From Adineta vaga (taxonomy: Eukaryota; Rotifera): DNA of 64,000 bases. The stretch covers positions 1,302,001 through 1,366,000 of the forward strand of contig CP075496.1 of the NCBI GenBank assembly GCA_021613535.1, given 5' to 3'. Positions 19,697-33,156 of this stretch are shown here, in pieces (within the stretch, counting starts at the first letter, position 1; the number at the start of each line of letters is the position of its first letter). The translations under genes were made by a program, and so were the position numbers. Below the pieces are notes generated by a model. It made no database searches. It had not been told where the DNA came from and saw only the letters and a list, made by a program, of their open reading frames with translations.

Positions 19697-20225
19697 ATTT
19701 TCTGTAATAAAACAATTAACTTTTTTGAATCTATTACATTAGATTTTCAGTTGACAGGTACCTATATGACCTTTATTGTAATGTCTACTGTTATTTTGCA
19801 AGGTAATGCCTTGAAATCAAGATGAAATGTTAGAGAGACAAAAATAAGTTTGTCATAGGGAAAATAATTGTTATTCAAAGTGAGAAACATGTTTATTATG
19901 ATAAAAATTCATATTGATATATTGAATTTTTGAAAGGTATAGAGAGTTTTAAGGTGAATAGACTTGATAATTGTTTAAATGACATCTATCGAAACTATTT
20001 ATTGCTTGATATTGATCATCGGTTAATTATGGACTTCGATTCGATTGATTTTTTCGTTATTTATGAAAAATATTACTCGTTATATTGATTTCGATTCATT
20101 GGATATTGATTAAAACCATTAAATAATTTATACGAAACCTCTAGAAACTTCTGGTATTGGTTACAATCGTTCATACACAGCTGTACGGTTTTGTCATCTA
20201 TCAAATCAAATTTCCTTTCAAAATT
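19697..20225. other. Intergenic
   Basis: About 530 bases, AT-rich, between two plus-strand genes. Nothing recognised. An in-frame extension runs upstream of the next gene to 20157 but has no ATG before 20226. Confidence 0.45.
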
Positions 20226-20822
20226 ATGTCCGAGAATAATTTTCTTCATGATTGTATTAATTTAGCTATTGATGGTTTCTTATTTCGTGGAATAACTCCA
20301 TCCGATCATTATTATCATTTTTCTCAAGCATTTCCACAAGCATTTCGCGAGAATCCAAATTGTCAATTAACCTTCAAACATTGTTACAATTCTCAACGGT
20401 TAAAATCAAAATATTCATTGGATTTTTCTTTACCCGATGGTAAATGTTCTTTAACATGTCTTTCATCAAAATTCTCCAATTCACGAACAATTCTAAGTAA
20501 TCAATCATCAGCAAAAACAACACCAGAATTAGATACCCATTTTCAATTGAATGCAGATCATTTGAAAAGTTTTGAACATGAAATTCGAAAAATTCAAGAA
20601 CGAATTGCTAAACATCGTTTAAAACATAATCGACCTGATAATCTATCCGAAATGACAAATAAACAAATTTATGACGAAAAAATTCATGTTCAACAAGAAT
20701 TATTACGATTTGAAACTAAACATTCCAAACCAACACAAAGTGACGAAAAGAAAATTGTTAAACCTTTATATGATTATTACCGACAATTGAAACGACTTGT
20801 AGAAAATCAACAGCAAACTTAA
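20226..20822 (+). CDS. FAM13-like C-terminal domain protein
   Basis: Single open frame of 198 residues from the ATG at 20226; the frame is open a little further upstream, but only with non-ATG codons. The last 60 residues read like the conserved C-terminal block of FAM13 proteins: an initial helix, then QELLRFETKHSKP, an acidic spacer and KPLYDYYRQLKRLVE (in FAM13, LLYFE...HGRP...PLYDRYRLVKQ). An upstream helix (HEIRKIQERIAKHRLKHNRP) also fits that region. The RhoGAP domain found at the start of FAM13A/B is absent. The N-terminal 130 residues resemble nothing I know. It could be the last exon of a longer gene, but no donor/acceptor pair upstream supports that. Confidence 0.6.
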   Translation: MSENNFLHDCINLAIDGFLFRGITPSDHYYHFSQAFPQAFRENPNCQLTFKHCYNSQRLKSKYSLDFSLPDGKCSLTCLSSKFSNSRTILSNQSSAKTTPELDTHFQLNADHLKSFEHEIRKIQERIAKHRLKHNRPDNLSEMTNKQIYDEKIHVQQELLRFETKHSKPTQSDEKKIVKPLYDYYRQLKRLVENQQQT

Positions 20823-22575
20823 AATTGTTTTGTATTTATTTTGTTTTTTCTGAATGGAATTTTTTTATCAGATAAAATAATTATAGAATATTCAAAAAAA
20901 AAGAAAGAAAGTGATGCCACTTCACAAATGACAAAAAAAAAGGTTCGTTCTTTTTCCTTCAAATGTACTGATAATCACCGGTTTATAAAGAAAACATAAT
21001 ATTAGTAAAGTTTTATATTATGATTAGAAAAGATTGTTTCATCAACATTGACATTGAGAACATATTCTTTCCCTCTTCTATTACGTTGTCTCAAGACAAT
21101 TATTTGTTCGTCAAGCTTTTCTTTCTTATTCTTGATTAGGAATAATGCTGAAACATATCATTTTTCTATCGTTAATCTCTATTTTTGCTCTTTTTCTTCT
21201 TTGTTTATCATCTCTCGTCTTCTGGGCAATAGGCAAATGTGACGCTCCATACGGCATATACTATTCAAAGAACAACTATGATAACATTCGATATGTCACA
21301 AAGATATCTAAATGAATTGGTATTTGTACCGATATATAGTTGTTGAATGGTGTTAAATTCTTTGTTAAAATGAATTTAACGATATTGTGTTAGAATTAAC
21401 AGATGTTTTATCCAATTTCTTTACTTATTTTATTCATCATCTTGAATTCTTTTTCCACATGCTTCTTTTATCATCACAATCCGTACTTACTTTTCGTCGT
21501 ATTATGAACTCAAAACATCGAACATTAAAGGTATGTTAGTTCAAATTGATTCAAATGCAACAAAATAAAAATATGAATATGAAAACGTTTTCTTTTCATT
21601 TCAACATATACCACATAACGAAAGGGTACAATAACAAAATCTCAATCTTTATTACACTGATAAGATTTCATTTATGTACTAAAGTATTCTCATTCCTTAT
21701 CTTATACTTTTATTTTTACGACTAATCAAAGCAAAGCAATTTCTACCATATCCAATCTTACAGATCAATCGAGAATTGCCTAAAACGAAACTATTCATAA
21801 AGAAACATAATTATCTTGCCCCCTAGACATTCGTTTACCTAATGTCATTATAACATTCAATTTTCTTCAAAAGTACTTATCAAACAAATACCTCTTTATA
21901 TATTTGTTCTATTTATATATTTAAGCGATGTTTTTTTCTACTAGCAATTCTATTTTATATAAGTGTTATCTTTCCGACAAATTTAAATGAAAAGATTTCT
22001 TCTAAAGATGAAATTTGAGAAGAAATTCTGAAGTTTTAATCGAACATGTTTGAAACAGAAAAGGAAGATTAAGTATACCAGAAGTGATTAACAAGGTTCA
22101 TATTTTACCTTTTCTCTCCTTCAAACTTTCGATTGAATATGAAATGAATGTTCACTGAGATGTGAAAGTAAGAAAAAAAAGGAGTTCTGTTTACTTAGCG
22201 ACTTTAGCCTCGAATTTCTTTCATTCTCTACGTCAACGTTTAGAAATAAACGCACGTAGAATACTTTCATTTTTTCTTTCTTTCTTCTTTTATCCAATTG
22301 CTACCAGGTAAGAAAAAAACTTGGTATATAAAACATTTCAGTGAACTGACATTGATCAAATAAAAATTCGATTTGTATGAAGAGAAAAAAAAACATCAGT
22401 TTATTTTTATTTATTGTTGGATCGAAACTGGTTTAGTAAATGTATAGAAGAGAAAGAAATATATACCGTCACTCTACTCGTTTCATGTAAAATTTGCATT
22501 TCTTTTATCATTATTAATCATTCAATTTTTTTAAGATTATTATTCATTATTATTTAGGATCGATGGTGGTGGTGC
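20823..22575. other. Intergenic, 1.75 kb, no gene seen
   Basis: AT-rich with poly-pyrimidine runs. The open frame at 21048-21242 is Leu/Phe/Ser-rich low-complexity sequence and is not supported. A splice-acceptor-like TTATTTAG ends at 22558, 17 bases before the next ATG, so a 5' UTR exon or trans-splice site is possible. Confidence 0.45.
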
Positions 22576-24016
22576 ATGATCGTTGGAAATACTCTTTGTA
22601 AACGTACAGTTTTTGCTTATTGTATATTTTTCTTTACTGCAATACTCATTTGGAGACATCATGAAAAATCGATTCAATTAGAAGAAGATAAAGATACTTT
22701 AAGACCGCGACGATTTTCAATACCAATTAGTCGAATATTATCATCTCCAACAACATTCTTGAATACGAATGAGAGAGAAATAGGATCGAGAATTGATCCG
22801 AATCGTTTAGATTATTGGTTAAGAAATAATTCACGAACATTAGGAATAAATTTAACATCGATTCTTAAACCAAAAAAACCCCAAAAATATCTTGTTTATG
22901 TTTGTCATGAAAATTGTGGAGGTAAATATTTCGATAAATTATTTGAGGAAGAAAACTTTTCTATTCAATTCGAATTTAGGTTGGGGTGATCGTCTTCGTG
23001 GTATAATGAGTATTTTTATGATTTCATTAATGCTGGATCGTAATTTTCGTATTGAAATAACTCATCCATGTGATTTAACGAATATATTTCGTCCAAATTT
23101 ATATAATTGGACTCAATCAATCAAAGGATTAATTGCTGTTGATCCAAAAACTCATCGTCGTAGTTTTAATTTAACACGTAAAATGTTAATAACAACTGCC
23201 AATGCTCGTCGAGAAGTTCTAACGAATGTTTCACAAATATTACATCACAATCGCTCAATCAATTCGATTTGGTCCGAAGATGTTTTATATTGGGCAACGA
23301 ATAAAGATTATTTTCATCAATTATCAAATAATTTATTCTATCGAAAACAATTTAAATCCTATGGCATCATGACAAAATATAATATTAAATTAGAAATCTT
23401 ATTTCCTTTATTCTATGAAATACTTTTTCGACCCGTTGATCAAATTCAACAACATATTGATTATTATAAATCAAAAAGAAAGACAAAACAAATGATTTGT
23501 GCACAAATACGAACAGGTAGAAAATATTTATCTATTTTCATTCATAAACATTCGATTTTAGGAAAAAATCCAACAATTCCCGATGATAAATTACTTCCAG
23601 GTCGTCGGAATATCAGTGAAACAATGTTTTCCTTTATTGATTCAAATCTTTGGACAAAAGATTCTCAAATATTCTTAACAACTGACAATGAACAAGTTTA
23701 TCATGAAGCTCAACAACGATATGGATCTCGTCTATTATATGTTTCGGGTGAAATAACTCATATCGATCGTTCATTAAATACCGATCAGAAAGTGTGTCGA
23801 GAACAAGATAAATTAATAACAGATTTTCATTTATTAGGAGAATTATGTGATATATCAATCATATCAAATTCAGGTTTTGGTTTTTGGGGAAATTTAAGAC
23901 GATTTAAACCATTTGAACAATTGTATGTGTTTTGTGCAGGAAGAATTTATAAAATTGAATCAATGTGGCATTTGTATAAAATGAGAGAACAAAATCAAAA
24001 TGGCGAATTATGTTAA
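22576..24016 (+). CDS. Type II membrane glycosyltransferase-like protein (fucosyltransferase-like fold)
   Basis: Exons 22576-22921, 22980-23516 and 23562-24016 join in phases 1 and 1, giving 445 residues. The second intron is 45 bases, a multiple of three without a stop, so its retention would insert 15 residues. A single hydrophobic anchor near the start (VFAYCIFFFTAILIW) with a short basic cytosolic end gives type II topology, fitting a Golgi enzyme. The body has GWGDRLRGIMS, resembling the GGLGDRLKG-type nucleotide-sugar motif of the alpha-1,2/1,6-fucosyltransferase and O-FUT folds, a central QIRTG (compare HxRxGD), and a late ISNSGFGFWG that would be the donor-binding Ser/Gly loop. N-glycosylation sequons (NNS, NLT, NVS) support a lumenal domain. 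The sugar and acceptor cannot be named. Confidence 0.6.
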
Positions 24017-24365
24017 AATTTCATCTCAATTCAATTCATAGTAGAAATATTTAAATATATTGTATTAAATTGAAAATAGATCGTAAATTGTTTCTATTAT
24101 ATTTAATATTGTTATTTTTTGTTATATTTTACATTTGTTTTTCTGTTTTTCAACAAAAAATAAGAACTAAATTACTAAAACTATGTATAACCAATTGATT
24201 GATCAGTAGATTTTCTTTACCAAAAGAAAAAACAATCTGATTCGTAGAAACAAAAATAATTTTTTGTAAAAATGAAATAATAATATTTTCATGGCGCTAT
24301 AACCAAAGTCTAACTTCTGTCGAATAGTTCATATTGCGTATCATAACGATGTTTATCTCTTAATC
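24017..24365. other. Intergenic, 349 bases
   Basis: Very AT-rich spacer holding the 3' end of the glycosyltransferase-like gene and the promoter of the kinase. No coding signal. Confidence 0.45.
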
Positions 24366-25415
<1,050 letters not shown>

Positions 25416-25942
25416 CTGAAAACTATCGATTAGAAATATTAAAAAAAGCAGAATTAATCATCGACATTCGAGAAGGCGAACAGATTTTTTTAATAGAATT
25501 TCTTCTTATTTTAACTTCAATAATGATCGTGAGACTAAGAATGTTTTCTCTTTTTCAAGCTGACTACCATTAGAAGAAGAAATCAAAGATCTATACAGAA
25601 AGATTTCTTATCAATGATAAATATCATTTCGACGTGATTTTTTTTTCTTCTATCAGATATAATTTGATAAATCATCTCTTTGATCTATTGAATGAACTTC
25701 ATGTTCATCTTTTGACAATCGAAACATTTATTTTTCTTAAAAAACGATCTAACTGTGTAGAAGTAGACGTTTCTTTTGTTTCACATAATGATCGATGTTT
25801 GACAAGGGAAATAACATCGATTAGATGGTTATTTTCAGATATTGGATAAAAAAACTCGATCAAGTTTATTTTCATCCAATCATTTTCTTTCGATAATTTA
25901 GACTAGATTTTTTTTCTGTTCTTCTCTCTTTCATTCATAACG
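25416..25942. other. Intergenic, 527 bases
   Basis: AT-rich spacer between plus-strand genes. The 71-codon frame at 25634-25849 has no motif and is not supported. Confidence 0.45.
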
Positions 25943-26409
25943 ATGACAAGCTCAAATGAAGAACATTCTTTCCACACTGAATATATCAATCCAATGGTAA
26001 ACATTTCCTTTTAAAAGACTTTGAAAACTTTTCATTATTTATTTCATAGATTGATCAATATTCATCTCAACAAGAAAATCCGTTAGTATTAATGGCTAAA
26101 GTATGTAATAATATTGGAAAAGATCTTTCGATATCAGTTGAACAAATCTCTCCATCATTTAAACATTCATCAAAACAACGAAAATCTCTCAAACGAATTT
26201 CATCAACGAAGAAAACTTCATCATCAATGAATTCATTAGTTTTACATCATTTTAATCGAATCTATTCTTCTTCGTCTTCGTATTCAATCGATTCGATACT
26301 TTCATCTCCATTCATTTGTAATTCAACAAATACAAATGGAAAATATTTGATCAATCCGAATTATTTATTCAGCCAATTTTCCTTTCCATTGTACAATTCA
26401 TCTTTATAA
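25943..26409 (+). CDS. Small Ser-rich protein with an Sp/NLZ-type box
   Basis: Exons 25943-25996 and 26050-26409 join in phase 0 across a 53-base intron, giving 137 residues. Residues about 26-42 read ENPLVLMAKVCNNIGKD, matching the Sp/Buttonhead and NLZ box pattern SPLALLAxTCxxIGK at most conserved positions. The rest is basic and Ser-rich (KHSSKQRKSLKRISSTKKTSSS, a possible nuclear localisation signal) with no zinc finger. The same box occurs, with its neighbours in similar order, in the protein encoded at 1077-1736. A role as a nuclear regulator or competitor for a shared cofactor is an inference. The motif could also be coincidental, since it is short. Confidence 0.6.
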
Positions 26410-26963
26410 ATTATATGACGAAACATTAGACAAACTTTCAATTGAAATCCTAAATATTTAATGTATCATTTATCTCGAATCATTAATAAAAAGAAACACA
26501 CAGTTGTTGTCAGTTTTGATTGTCTTGGTTCGTGTTGTTAACGATGCTTTTTAAATAGAGAAGGATCTTTTTCTCATTTTGATCGATGTGTCACAGCATG
26601 TTCGATTAATCGACTGACATTTATCTTTTTTTCTCTTCTTCTTCTTCAGTTTTAATGATTTGAAATCGAAATTGATAGATCAATGACACGCTTGTCCACC
26701 TGCTGCATGATCAATCTGACTTCTCCCACCTGTTTTTCTATGTTCTTAACAAAGAAAACTATGATCAAAAGGACCTCCTACATGTCAATGTTATTCTTTT
26801 CTAATTGACTTTTTATTAAACTCCTCCTTATTTTGATCTTTGTTTTCTAATGTGTCTACCATTTGATGTATTCTTATCACTTTGATCATATTCTTAAGTA
26901 GTTTACTAACTTTTCTAGGAAACATTTTATACAGAGTCACGTCTTTTGTGTTTATAAAAACTA
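26410..26963. other. Intergenic between convergent genes
   Basis: About 550 bases between the stop of the plus-strand small protein and the stop of the minus-strand phospholipase. Poly-pyrimidine runs; no coding signal beyond chance frames. Confidence 0.45.
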
Positions 26964-27353
26964 TCACGTTATGTTTTTTGATATAGTACATTGATGTTGT
27001 TTTTGTGCTTGTTGATAAGCAGATTGTCCAATGAAAACAACAAACCAAAAGTATATTCGAGCATCATTTTGACAACGTTGAATATTTGATAGTGGTGATA
27101 ATTGTTGACATGCTTCGATCATACATTGAAGAAATGTTGTATCACATGCAAATTGTTTCTTTCCACATGTATCATAACATAAATCATGTTCATTACAACA
27201 AATAATTAGAATATCTTCACCGATTTGTCGAAGAAATTCATCGAGATTGAGACTTGCCGGACCACAACCATTTGCTTGACGACGAAATCGATTAATTGGC
27301 AAATTTAATGAATGTAATGGAAGGACAAATGAAGCGAAGAGGAATAAATACAT
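26964..27353 (-). CDS. Secreted phospholipase A2, group XII-like
   Basis: 129 residues from the ATG at 27353; the frame extends in-frame to another ATG at 27428, but the inner start gives a clean signal peptide (MYLFLFASFVLPLHS) followed by a dibasic site. The active-site helix CCNEHDLCYDTC carries the catalytic His56 and Asp57, with the flanking disulphide cysteines. The loop before it lacks the classical YGCxCG calcium loop and reads CGPASLNLDEFLRQIGEDILI, which fits the group XII arrangement where a CG...S/N-P segment precedes CCxxHDxCYDTC. The enzyme class hydrolyses the sn-2 ester of phospholipids outside the cell. The C-terminal Trp/Phe/Val segment is more hydrophobic than in relatives. 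Single exon. Confidence 0.85.
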   Translation of the reverse strand: MYLFLFASFVLPLHSLNLPINRFRRQANGCGPASLNLDEFLRQIGEDILIICCNEHDLCYDTCGKKQFACDTTFLQCMIEACQQLSPLSNIQRCQNDARIYFWFVVFIGQSAYQQAQKQHQCTISKNIT

Positions 27354-27746
27354 TTTTATGTTAAAATTCTTCCAAAGACGAATGTCTATATAATAGACAA
27401 GGTTTGTATGCAAAGAAAACAATATCATTCTTTTATTTATTGAAGAAACAACAGAAAAAAAAGATGTTTCTTTCTCTAATTTACCTTGAATGATATACTT
27501 ACGAAGATATAACTTTCAAATAGTTAAATAAATCGATTCATTCGATGATAGAGTTACTCTACCTGAATTTGTTTTGTCTATTTTGGAAAATATATCATTT
27601 ACTTATGAATGATGAATTAAACAAATTAATATAGATCATTTTGAATTTCGTGATATAGAAATAAATTAATATTCAATACGATATAACTACTCAAATGAAA
27701 AATAAAAGAATAAGAAAGAAAAATAAAGAACGAAAAGTTAATGTTG
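27354..27746. other. Short spacer between two minus-strand genes
   Basis: About 390 bases holding the 3' end of the repeat-protein gene and the promoter of the phospholipase. AT-rich, no other feature. Confidence 0.45.
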
Positions 27747-30700
27747 TTAAGCAAGACTTGGAATTGTTGATGGAAATTGTTGTTCCAATGCATAATGATG
27801 AAGAATTGATGAATAATCTTTGGGGGTTGTTCGAGTTAAACAGGAATCAAGAAAACGAGAAAAATCATAAACTTCGCGAAAACCAACATCATTATATAAA
27901 CGATAATAACGTGGAATACTCCATTGGTCGTTTCTCCATGTTTGCGATAATTCACGATGTCGTTGAGAGCGTGCAGTTGCTGTCGTCGTCGTCGTCGTCG
28001 TCGTCATTGTTGTTGGTGGTGGTGATGGTGACGTTATTATTGGAGTATTTCGACGTAAGATTGAAACAATTGGTCGAGGAACTGGTTTTGATGATGTAAC
28101 TGGTTCACGAAGACGAGTTTGATTTGGTATTAAAACATGATTCGTAGAAATTCGAACACGTTTCGAGGCGGGTGATGCTGATCGTGTCATTTTTCGTGAT
28201 GATAATAATCGAGGTGAATTTGTATTTAAAGATTTCGCACGATAAGATGAACCATAACTATATCGATATGCACTCACTAGAAAGAAAATAGAAATAGAAA
28301 TAAAAAAGATGAAGACAAGTTGTTCATTTACATATATCATCATGATCATAATTCATATGATTTTGATAACTTGATCGTCCTCTAAGAATATCATCAATAC
28401 GTTGTGTTGTTGTAGCTGTTGAATTCAATGTTGATAGAGCATATTGTCCGTCTTCAACATCATCAAGTTCTAACATTAAATCAATTCGTTGTTGTAATCG
28501 TTCCATTCGTTGTTCATTATAACGAATCCATGCTGAACCAGAACTATGGTCACTGAAACATATTTCACAATAATGTGGTTGTGTTGATGTTTGTTTACAA
28601 GGAATTGAAGTTGAATATAAGTGAGATGATGGAAGATAATCAGGAATCATTTCATCATTTGTAATATTTGAAATATATCGATATCGACTACGTGATGAAC
28701 CAGTTGATGACATTGGAGATGATGGACGATCTTCTCTTGGTTTAGGTGATGCTGTTACTATATCATGCTTCACTTGTATTGCCTGAATAGGATATCAAAT
28801 ATCATTACAAGAAGAAGAAAAAAAACGAAATGAAAAGCAAATTTACTCTGTTCGATTGTGTTGTTACTGGATCTCGTATTCTTTCACGATAATTTTGTAC
28901 AATATGTCCAATATCATATAATTCATCATTAATCATTGCAGTAGTTCGTCGTCGATCTTGAACTGTTCGTTCATGTCGCTCCATTAATGATTGTAATAAA
29001 TTACTTGATGGATTTTGTGAAATTGGAGTTGTCATTGTTTGAGTAATATCATTTGTTGAGATAACTTCTGTTGGAGGATAATTATCATGATCAGGTGTCG
29101 AATATGTTCGACGACTAGGTGCTAAATCAAATGAATTATAACCTGATGATGATGTAACACGACGTGATCGAGCTGAATTTCGACTTGATGTTTCAGTTTG
29201 ACCATAACTATAATGTGATTCTAAATCACCAGGAGAATCAAGCTAAAACACAATCATAAAAATGATATGATTAAAATCAATGAATGTTAAAATACTCGTC
29301 GACTTATGCGAGGTAATGATTCTTTTGTTGTATTTTCATCATCAATTTGATCAATAACTTGATAATCATTACTAATTGTTACCGACGATGATGATACTGG
29401 TGTACGAGATGAACGTGATGATGATGGCCGTGGTCTTTCCAATTCAATATCAGTATCATGTTCGGTTTCTGTTCGAGTTAATTGTTCCGATTGTCTTGGA
29501 GAAAGAATAGATGAATCTCTATCTTCATGCGGTTGTATTATATATTCGGATAGAATTTCACTGGTAGAAAATTGTAGCCAAAAATCAGGATAATCAGTAC
29601 CTGTAGCAATCGATCGGCTGGAATGTTGAACTTCATCTTGTGTTGAAACTGATTGATTTAAATATTCGAGATCATCACGAGTAGAAACCGATTGATTTAA
29701 ACATTCAAAATCGTCACGAGTAGCAACGGATTGATGAGAATATCCGATATCATCACGTGTTGAGACGGATTGATTTAAATATTCGAAATCATCACGCGTT
29801 GCAACAGATTGATGAGAATATGAAATGCCATCAGCAGTAGAGACAGATTGATTTATATATCCAATATCATCACGTGTACCGGTAGATTGATGAGAATAAT
29901 GAAGATCATCATGAGTTGATACGGATTGATTGGCATATTCAATGTCATTTCCAGTTGCAATAGAACTATGAGTAAAATCAGCATGATCACGTGTAGAAAC
30001 CGATTGATGTGAATGTTGAATATCATCTTGCGTAGAAACCGATTGATTAAGACATTCAATATCGTCACGTGTTGAACAAGATTGATTCGAATAATGAAGA
30101 TCATCATGAGTTGAAACCGATTGATTCACATATTCAATACCATCACCTGTTGAAACCGATTGATTTACATATTCGATATGATCACGCGTAGAAACTGATT
30201 GATGCGAATGTTGTACATCATCATGAGTTCCTACCGACTGATGTGCATAGGATACATCGTCATATGTTGACATTGAACGATCAGAATATTCGATATCATC
30301 ACGAGTAGCAACGGCTTGGTTAGCATAATGAACATCATCATAGGTTGACATAGAACGATCCGAATATTCAACATCATCATGCGTTGATACAGATTGATTT
30401 GAGTACTTAACATCATCATAAGTTGACATTGATCGATCTGAATATTCAATATCATCACGCGTTGAAACTGATTGACTTGCATATCCAATATCATCATGTG
30501 TAGCAATTGATTGGTTTGAATATTTAATATGATCACCAGTAGCAACTGCTTGATCGCAATAGTTGATACCATCATGTGTAGCAATTGATTGATCAGAATA
30601 TTGAATATCATTTCCAGTAGCAATAGAATGATGTGTATCATTAATATGATCACGAGTAGAAATCGACTGATTTGAATAAGAAATATCATCATGAGTTCCG

Positions 30701-31693
30701 ATTGCCACATTATGTGATTGCCTTGATGAAGTTGAATGAATACTTTCAGTGATCTCGACCGTATATAATGATGAAGAAGTTATTCCTGAATCAATGGATG
30801 TTGATCGGGTCTTCATTGAATTGCTAAATAAAAATAATATTTCTTATGATAATAAATCAACAAATGTATATCTACTCAGTTTGTGTTTTCATTGAAATTT
30901 GAACGCGATCTTGTGGTACTTCATGATTATGTATCATTTCACGAGCATTATGTTCTTCAAATTCCATTGTTGAATGTTCATCGGCTGTTTCTTCTTGAAT
31001 AAATGGAAGTGATTGTACTTGACCTGTATATTGTTCATTATCCAAATCACATTGAATAAATTTTAATGAACCCCGATTAATTGAACTTGTATATTGAAAA
31101 TAAGGTATACTATGATATTCATTGACATCATGCCATGAATGACGACGACGTCGATCATATCTTGTTAAAATTGTATGATTAAAAACTTGATATTGACTTG
31201 ATGATAATAATGAAAGAAGTGTTCGACCACCGAGAAAAACTGTGACAGCTGCATCTTGTACCATTCGTGGTTTTCCACGTTCAACAACAGCACCATCAAC
31301 TATAAAACAAAGAATAAAATTTATTTTTAAGAAAAACCAAACAATCATTTTACCAATTATCCAAAGTTTACACATCATTGGTAAACGAGTTGATTCTCCT
31401 TCAATATCCCATCGAATAACTTCTGATGTTTCACAATCGGAAAATAATGATCCAATACATCGCGCATTTTCTTGTTTAAAAAATGCTTCTCTTTCTCCTG
31501 TTGTAACCCATCCATCACGTCCATTGGCAAATGAAAATGGTTGTCGAACACTTGTTAAACGTTTTACATAAGGTCGAAATGGTATAATCGATGTTCCACT
31601 TTGACGACGTCGTGGTGGTAATGAACGAATAATAATATTTAAATCATCGAAATTAATTGGTTTAGTTGTATCAAGAGTACTCAACGGTTGCAT
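27747..31693 (-). CDS. Large protein with 28 tandem 13-residue repeats, function unknown
   Basis: Six exons on the minus strand, 31693-31354, 31299-30876, 30823-29296, 29242-28847, 28782-28332 and 28276-27747, all phases agreeing; total 1,222 residues. The first 250 residues look folded (FANGRDGWVTTGEREAFF, VDGAVVERGKPRMVQDAAVT) but match nothing I know. Exon 3 holds 28 perfect-length 13-residue units of consensus T-R/H-D-D-I-x-Y-x-N-Q-S-V-S. The C-terminal 500 residues are Ser/Thr/Arg-rich with a Cys pair (HYCEICFSDH), a helix likely to form a coiled coil (RMERLQQRIDLMLELDD), and an eight-Thr run encoded by a trinucleotide repeat near 27980. There is no signal peptide or membrane segment, so it is probably intracellular and structural, possibly phosphorylated along the repeat. 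This is an inference only. Confidence 0.8.
29605..30696 (-). repeat. 39-bp tandem repeat, 28 units, protein-coding
   Basis: 28 consecutive units of exactly 39 bases, with no indels, encoding 13 residues each. Thr at position 1, Asp at 3-4, Ser at 11 and Ser/Ala/Gly at 13 are nearly fixed; positions 2, 6 and 8-9 vary. Units 7-12 show a 78-base higher-order pattern (TRDDIEYSDRSMS next to TYDDVKYSNQSVS, repeated three times with small changes), so the array grew partly by duplication of unit pairs. Synonymous differences between units show it is not very recent. Confidence 0.95.
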
Positions 31694-33156
31694 AATGATC
31701 GTCGAAATTGATAATTCTATTGATTATCTAGAAAGAACTAATATTGAATTTTACGGATTTCAAATGTTTTCTTCTTAACAACGAAGTAAAAGCTAATCGA
31801 TCCGAGCTGACTTAAATAACGCACTTTATTTGCTACAGCACCTGACGATCATTCACTGTGTGTGTGTGTGATGTATTTAAGAACACAAGAAAAGAAGGGA
31901 AGAGACAAACGAAATTCGATACATTTTTAAAGAAAGAAGAAAAGAGAGAGAGAGAGAAAAGAAGGTGAATGTTTCAATTGAGATTTTAAATTGCATTACT
32001 TCTAATGGAAAGAAAAACAAACAGGAGACATTTCATAGGTTTTGATAAACAAAAGGAACATTTTATTTTCATCATCGAAATCCATTAGAACATTGAAATT
32101 TGATCGAAGAAAAAAATCATTGACATTCAAAAGACGTTTTTTCTTCTCTTCAATCAATATTTCAAAAGATATAATCCTGTTAAAGATCTGACCAAAAGAA
32201 AAACATTCATAGATTGACGAAAATTTGACGAAGATATTGACAGAAATCAAAATTAAAAACTTACTTTATTGAAAGTTCAAAATAATCATCATTTAGAGAA
32301 AATTTTGACTATATCTAGAGATTATTTATGTCTGAAATATGTTATTTTTGGAGTAGATCGAAAGAAAATATTTAAGGTTTCGTTTTTCTTTCTTATTATT
32401 GGTTTCTAAATGATTTACATTTTTCAATAGTGAATCGATGATGAGAAAATGAATTTCTATTTTCCTTGCTCAATTTTACCACAAAAAGAAATATTTTCAT
32501 TTTTTTTCTCTTCAAAACAATACTGCTGCTTAGTGATGTTGTGGTATTTCAAGTATTATTTTTCTCTTTCGTTCGATGATTTCGATCTGTTTCACTAATC
32601 CTTGCATCGCTTCTCTCCCCGGTTTTTTTTCACAAAAATATACACAAAGTTTTCTCTTCTTTTTCGTTTTTTTGATCAACTTACGATTGTTGTTATTGTT
32701 ATTGACAATATGAAGAAAACGATCGATTGTCATCATCTAAGAATAAAAACGATGAATAGTCTTAAACGAAGTAAAAACGCCGAATTCATTACTATTTTGT
32801 ACGATATGGTAGTTTAACAAGGATATTCAGTTCTAAGGTTTCTTAAATATTGGATACTGTTTAACTAAGACGTTAAAAGTCATTTCAATTCGTCCTTGTG
32901 AAACCTATCGAGATCTGTATTATAAAAACAATGAATCCATTCGAATAGATTTTGCTCTGCGAGATCATGCACTGTTAATTACATACCTTGATTCCTTTTT
33001 TCGTATTCATTAAAAGTCCAATCCAACGTCAAATATATTAATAGCTTACTTAGTGAACAGTTACAGAAGCTTAGTAAAACACATGATGATCATCATCCGT
33101 TTATACTTTGTCTCATAATTAGGGTCGTCACTTTGTTCGAATGATCAGAATCCTCG
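31694..33156. other. Intergenic, 1.5 kb
   Basis: Upstream region of the repeat-protein gene. Contains a (TG)n run near 31857-31871 and an (AG)n run near 31941-31956. The short frames at 32002-32250, 32530-32736 and 32602-32817 are not supported by motifs or splice structure. Confidence 0.45.

Noticed and set aside
23517-23561. Intron 2 of the glycosyltransferase-like gene as coding
   Set aside because: It is open and a multiple of three, but has a GTAGAA donor, TTTTAG acceptor and intron-like composition; kept only as a possible retention event.
29853-30107. Met/Ile/Leu-rich minus-strand frames overlapping the tandem repeat
   Set aside because: They are shifted readings of the 39-base repeat; periodic DNA keeps several frames open. 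The same applies to 30231-30710.
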